Assembly: GCF_900104815.1 (NCBI RefSeq)
Contig: NZ_FNTD01000004.1
Coordinates: forward strand, 5,162,501-5,226,500
DNA length: 64,000 bases
From: Streptomyces misionensis
GTDB taxonomy: Bacteria > Actinomycetota > Actinomycetes > Streptomycetales > Streptomycetaceae
Direction of reading: 5' to 3'
The first letter of the stretch is position 1; each line of letters starts with the position of its first letter. Below, piece after piece: positions 61,102 to 64,000 of the stretch. The notes beneath the pieces are model-generated. The model was not told the origin of the DNA. It ran no database searches and saw nothing but the letters and a program-made list of their open reading frames with translations. A program made the translations under genes and the position numbers.

Positions 61102-62940
61102 ATGGACGTTATGGGGGACAAGGCAACTCTGTTCGAGTCAGGGCGATTTGTACAGACTTTTGGTGAGGGGCCGGTCCGCGACGAGGTGGGCGACATGGCC
61201 GACGCCGCCGACGAGGTACGCCTCGCGCTCGCCGCGCGCAGCGGTGACGCGGAGGCCGCCAGCGTCCTCGGTGCCATGCTGCTGCGCCGCGGCGACCTCG
61301 AAGGAGCCGAACCCCATCTGCGGGCCGCCACCGCGGCCGGTGACCGGGCCGCCGCCAACAACCTGGGCGTCCTGCTGCACCAGCGCGGGTACCCCGACGA
61401 GGCCGCGGGCTGGTGGCGCATCGCCGCCGTCGCCGGTTCCGCCGCCGCCGGGCACGCGCTCGGCCGCTACCACCGCGAACGCGGCGACGAACCCGCCGCC
61501 GAGTACTGGCTGCGCCAGTCCGCCGAGCAGGGCCACGTCCTCGGCATCTACGCGCTCGCCGACCTGCTGGAGCACCGCGGGGACGCCACCGCCGGGCACT
61601 GGATGCGGCTCGCCGCCGAGCGCGGGCACCGGGAGGCCGCCTACCGGGTGGCGCGCGCCCTCGACCGCGGGACCGGGCGCTTCGACGACGAGTGCGCGAC
61701 CGGGCGGCGGGACGCGGCCGCGGAGGACGAGGCCGCCGAGGAGGCCGAGCAGTGGTACCGGCAGGCCGCCGCGCGCGGTCACCGGCGGGCCGCCCTGCAC
61801 CTCGGGGCGATCCTGGAGCAGCGCGGCGAGCTGAAGGAGGCCGGGCACTGGTACCTGACCGCCGCCAAGGACGGCGAGCCGCGGGCCGCCTGCGCCCTCG
61901 GCTTCCTGCTGCGGGACGCCGGGGACACCGAGAGCGCGGCCGTGTGGTGGCTGCGGGCCGCCCAGGAGGGCGACGGCAACGCGGCCAACGCGCTCGGCGC
62001 GCTGCACGCCGAGCGCGGCGAGACCCAGACCGCCGAGCGCTGGTACCGGGCCGCGCTGGACGCGGGCGACGACAACGGCGCCTACAACCTCGCCCTGCTC
62101 TGCGCCGAGCAGGGCCGCACCGCGCAGGCCGAGCAGTGGTACCGGCGTGCCGCCTACGCCGGGCACCGGGAGGCCGCCAACGCGCTGGCCATCCTGCTGC
62201 TCCAGGTCGGCGACGCCTCCGGCGCGGAGCCGTGGTTCTCCAAGGCGGCCGAGGCCGGCAGCGTGGACGCGGCCTTCAACCTCGGCATCCTCTACGCCGG
62301 GCGCGGCGAGGAGGCGATGGCGCTGCGCTGGTACGAGCGGGCGGCCGCCGCCGGGCACACCGAGGCGGCGCTCCAGGTCGGCATGGCCCGGCTGCGCGAG
62401 GGCGACGAGCGGGCCGCCGAGCGGCATCTGCGCTGCGCCGCGGGGGGCGGCAGCGCGGAGGCGGCATACCGGCTGGCCGCCCTGCTGGACGCCCGCCGGC
62501 CGCCGCGGCCCGCGCACGAGCTGGGGGAGAGCGCGCACGAGAAGGCCGAGTGCGAGGAGTGGTACGAGCGGGCCGCGCAGCAGGGGCACCGGCGGGCCCA
62601 GGTGCGGGTCGGCATGCTCGCCTCCGCGCGCGGCGACGTGGTGGAGGCGGCGCGCTGGTACCGGGCGGCGGCCGAGGCCGGGTCGCGCAACGGCGCCTTC
62701 AACCTCGGGCTGCTGCTGGCGCGCGAGGGCAGCGAGCCGGAGGCCGTGGTGTGGTGGACGCGGGCGGCGGACGACGGGCACGGGCGCGCGGCGCTGCGGC
62801 TCGCGCTCGTCTACGCGCGCCGGGGCGAGCTGGCGGAGGGGCAGCGCTGGGCGGCCCGGGCGGCGGAGCTGGGCCCGGCGGAGGTCACGGAGCGGGCGGG
62901 GCGGCTGCGGGACGCGCTGCGCGAGGAGCTGTCGGCATAA
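61102..62940 (+). CDS. Sel1-like/TPR repeat protein
   Basis: A 612-residue protein built almost wholly of about 14 Sel1-type helical repeats of roughly 36 residues, pattern GDxxGAExWYRxAAxxGHxxAA (for example AEQWYRRAAYAGHREAA and ALRWYERAAAAGHTEAA). Such solenoids are protein-protein interaction scaffolds. The first 45 residues are not repeat. No signal peptide or membrane helix. ATG 61102 has GGTGG upstream; ATG 61111 is an alternative. The gene sits between two identical initiator tRNA genes. Confidence 0.88.
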   Translation: MDVMGDKATLFESGRFVQTFGEGPVRDEVGDMADAADEVRLALAARSGDAEAASVLGAMLLRRGDLEGAEPHLRAATAAGDRAAANNLGVLLHQRGYPDEAAGWWRIAAVAGSAAAGHALGRYHRERGDEPAAEYWLRQSAEQGHVLGIYALADLLEHRGDATAGHWMRLAAERGHREAAYRVARALDRGTGRFDDECATGRRDAAAEDEAAEEAEQWYRQAAARGHRRAALHLGAILEQRGELKEAGHWYLTAAKDGEPRAACALGFLLRDAGDTESAAVWWLRAAQEGDGNAANALGALHAERGETQTAERWYRAALDAGDDNGAYNLALLCAEQGRTAQAEQWYRRAAYAGHREAANALAILLLQVGDASGAEPWFSKAAEAGSVDAAFNLGILYAGRGEEAMALRWYERAAAAGHTEAALQVGMARLREGDERAAERHLRCAAGGGSAEAAYRLAALLDARRPPRPAHELGESAHEKAECEEWYERAAQQGHRRAQVRVGMLASARGDVVEAARWYRAAAEAGSRNGAFNLGLLLAREGSEPEAVVWWTRAADDGHGRAALRLALVYARRGELAEGQRWAARAAELGPAEVTERAGRLRDALREELSA

Positions 62941-62970
62941 GTGGCCCCGGTCACTCGCCCTCGAATGGAT

Positions 62971-63000
62971 TTGCTTCCGTCGGCTTCCCTCGCGTAATGT
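62971..63000 (+). promoter_or_regulatory. Promoter of tRNA copy 2
   Basis: TTGCTT (62971-62976), 18-nt spacer, TAATGT (62995-63000), 12 nt before the mature tRNA start. Confidence 0.6.
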
Positions 63001-63012
63001 CGTGTTCACCGA

Positions 63013-63086
63013 CGCGGGGTGGAGCAGCTCGGTAGCTCGCTGGGCTCATAACCCAGAGGTCGCAGGTTCAAATCCTGTCCCCGCTA
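63013..63086 (+). tRNA. Initiator tRNA-fMet (CAT), copy 2
   Basis: Identical over all 74 nt to the copy at 60812-60885, including the GGG/CCC anticodon stem and the C-T mismatch at the acceptor end. The upstream promoter and downstream hairpin differ in sequence from those of copy 1. Confidence 0.97.
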
Positions 63087-63095
63087 CTGAAGGCC

Positions 63096-63129
63096 GAGGG
63101 CCGGAATCCAGAAATGGATTCCGGCCCTC
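63096..63129 (+). terminator. Perfect 15-bp hairpin after tRNA copy 2
   Basis: GAGGGCCGGAATCCA (63096-63110) pairs with 63115-63129, capped by a GAAA tetraloop. Confidence 0.85.
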
Positions 63130-63183
63130 TGTCGTATGCGGGCCGCCGCGAGCGGCTGGCCGTGGGCGCCCCTGTGCGGGCGC

Positions 63184-63212
63184 AAAAAAAAGAGGGGGCT
63201 CGCGGCCCCCTC
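63184..63212 (-). terminator. Intrinsic terminator of the Fur-family gene
   Basis: On the minus strand GAGGGGGC-CGCGA-GCCCCCTC is followed by eight T residues (A8 at 63184-63191 on the plus strand). A genuine T-tract terminator, uncommon in this GC range. Confidence 0.9.
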
Positions 63213-63234
63213 CGTCGCTCCGTGCGCGCTCGCG

Positions 63235-63651
63235 TCAGGCGCCCGCGCACTCCGGGCACAGCCCCCGGTACGTCACCTCGACGTCCGACACCGTGAAGCC
63301 GAAGCGCTCGGCGTCGGGGAGGTCGGCGAGCGGGTTGCCCGTCGGGTGCACGTCACGGATCGCGCCGCAGTGGGCGCAGACCAGGTGGTGGTGCGGCCGG
63401 TGCGCGTTCGGGTCGTACCGCTTGGCGCGCTTGTCCGTGGTGACTTCCAGGACCTCGCCGAGGGTGACCAGCTCACCGAGCGTGTTGTAGACGGTCGCCC
63501 GGGAGATCTCCGGCAGCTTCGCGACAGCCCGCGCATGGACCTCGTCGGCTGTCAGATGGACGTGCTCGCCGTCGAGGACCTCGGCCACCACGCGTCGCTG
63601 CGCGGTCATCCGCCATCCGCGTCCACGCAGTCGTTCCAGAAGGTCGCTCAT
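63235..63651 (-). CDS. catR: Fur-family peroxide-sensing repressor (CatR/PerR-like)
   Basis: A 138-residue Fur-family protein. The N-terminal winged helix has [15 protein letters not shown] and [14 protein letters not shown]; the metal region has [13 protein letters not shown] and the second zinc knuckle LCPECAGA. It is divergent from a catalase gene whose promoter carries a palindromic operator, the arrangement of the H2O2-sensing repressor CatR in S. coelicolor. Peroxide sensing is inferred from this context. ATG 63651 has TAGGCT 7 nt upstream, suggesting a leaderless transcript. Confidence 0.9.
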   Translation of the reverse strand: MSDLLERLRGRGWRMTAQRRVVAEVLDGEHVHLTADEVHARAVAKLPEISRATVYNTLGELVTLGEVLEVTTDKRAKRYDPNAHRPHHHLVCAHCGAIRDVHPTGNPLADLPDAERFGFTVSDVEVTYRGLCPECAGA

Positions 63652-63712
63652 GGCTACCAGCCTAACAGCAAGGGGGACCAGGACGGGAATAGGTGTGAGA
63701 TTGGAATCCTGT

Positions 63713-63740
63713 TTGACTTGGACTAAGTCCAATGTAGGAT
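63713..63740 (+). promoter_or_regulatory. Catalase promoter with internal Fur-type operator
   Basis: TTGACT (63713-63718), 16-nt spacer, TAGGAT (63735-63740). The perfect 7-1-7 palindrome TTGGACTAAGTCCAA (63718-63732) fills the spacer, so a bound repressor would block the polymerase directly. Confidence 0.85.
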
Positions 63741-63796
63741 CGGACTCGGCTTTGGCCAAGGGACAGGATTGGCCGGCGATGACGCAGGAGGCGCAC

Positions 63797-64000
63797 GTGA
63801 CACAGGGACCGCTCACCACGGAGGCCGGTGCTCCGGTGGCCGACAACCAGAACAGCGAGACGGCGGGCGTCGGCGGCCCCGTTCTGGTCCAGGACCAGCT
63901 GCTGCTGGAGAAGCTGGCCCACTTCAACCGGGAGCGCATCCCGGAGCGGGTCGTGCACGCGCGCGGCGCCGGGGCCTACGGCACCTTCACGGTGACCGCG
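63797..64000 (+). CDS. catA: Catalase, N-terminal part
   Basis: The first 68 codons of a monofunctional haem catalase. After a 30-residue extension come [20 protein letters not shown] and [18 protein letters not shown], the start of the catalase core including the conserved histidine of [14 protein letters not shown] 63797 is preferred because AGGAGG lies 6 nt upstream; an in-frame ATG at 63779 has no ribosome site. The gene continues past the window. Regulated by the divergent Fur-family repressor. Confidence 0.93.
   Translation, partial: MTQGPLTTEAGAPVADNQNSETAGVGGPVLVQDQLLLEKLAHFNRERIPERVVHARGAGAYGTFTVTA

Overview
The window is about 64 kb of very GC-rich, gene-dense chromosome from a Streptomyces or a close relative. 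The evidence is strong third-position G/C bias, frequent GTG starts, many genes with a -10 box only 6-8 nt before the start codon (leaderless transcripts), a WhiB/Wbl regulator with an AT-hook, actinobacterial families (DUF3107, DUF3152, DUF2342, AdnAB, UvrD2, mycoredoxin) and spore-former-type polysaccharide and stress genes. There is no insertion sequence, phage gene, CRISPR array or rRNA operon. It looks like core chromosome, open at both ends: a truncated gene at base 1 and a catalase cut at base 64000.

Layout. 1-12.9 kb: housekeeping genes (PHP phosphoesterase, MarC, a 50-residue conserved peptide, NYN nuclease, hydrolases), a DEAD-box RNA helicase with a highly repetitive charged tail, a ferritin-like MiaE-type protein, DUF3107, TetR and a DUF3152 secreted metzincin-like protein. 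12.9-18.6 kb: an oligopeptide-type ABC importer operon preceded by a leaderless cysteine-containing leader peptide. 18.8-23.7 kb: a tightly coupled cluster of PelF-like glycosyltransferase, polytopic membrane protein, nucleotide-sugar epimerase and spherulin-4-like hydrolase, which I read as an undescribed extracellular polysaccharide locus. 23.8-30.3 kb: moeZ, a secreted tripeptidyl-peptidase-like lipoprotein, a kinase-like/flippase-like membrane fusion and an alkyltransferase-like DNA repair protein.

30.5-47.4 kb is a DNA repair and redox block: adnA, adnB, an M20 peptidase, nudC, mycoredoxin, uvrD2, wblC with a long attenuator leader, an ABC1 kinase and an E1-like protein. Together with the PDZ-Lon protease, DUF2342 protein and UPF0182 protein at 52-61 kb, gene content closely resembles the Mycobacterium tuberculosis Rv3192-Rv3202c region (from memory, not computed). 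This suggests an ancient actinobacterial neighbourhood. 48.5-51.7 kb holds a TerD-AIM24 fusion and two stand-alone AIM24 proteins.

The right end carries two identical initiator tRNA genes flanking a Sel1-repeat protein, then a Fur-family catR-like repressor divergent from a catalase gene, with a perfect palindromic operator between the catalase -35 and -10. Functionally the window mixes stress response (antibiotic via WblC, peroxide via CatR, tellurite-type TerD, double-strand break processing by AdnAB), nutrient uptake and surface polysaccharide production. All protein names rest on reading motifs and recalling families; no database search was run.
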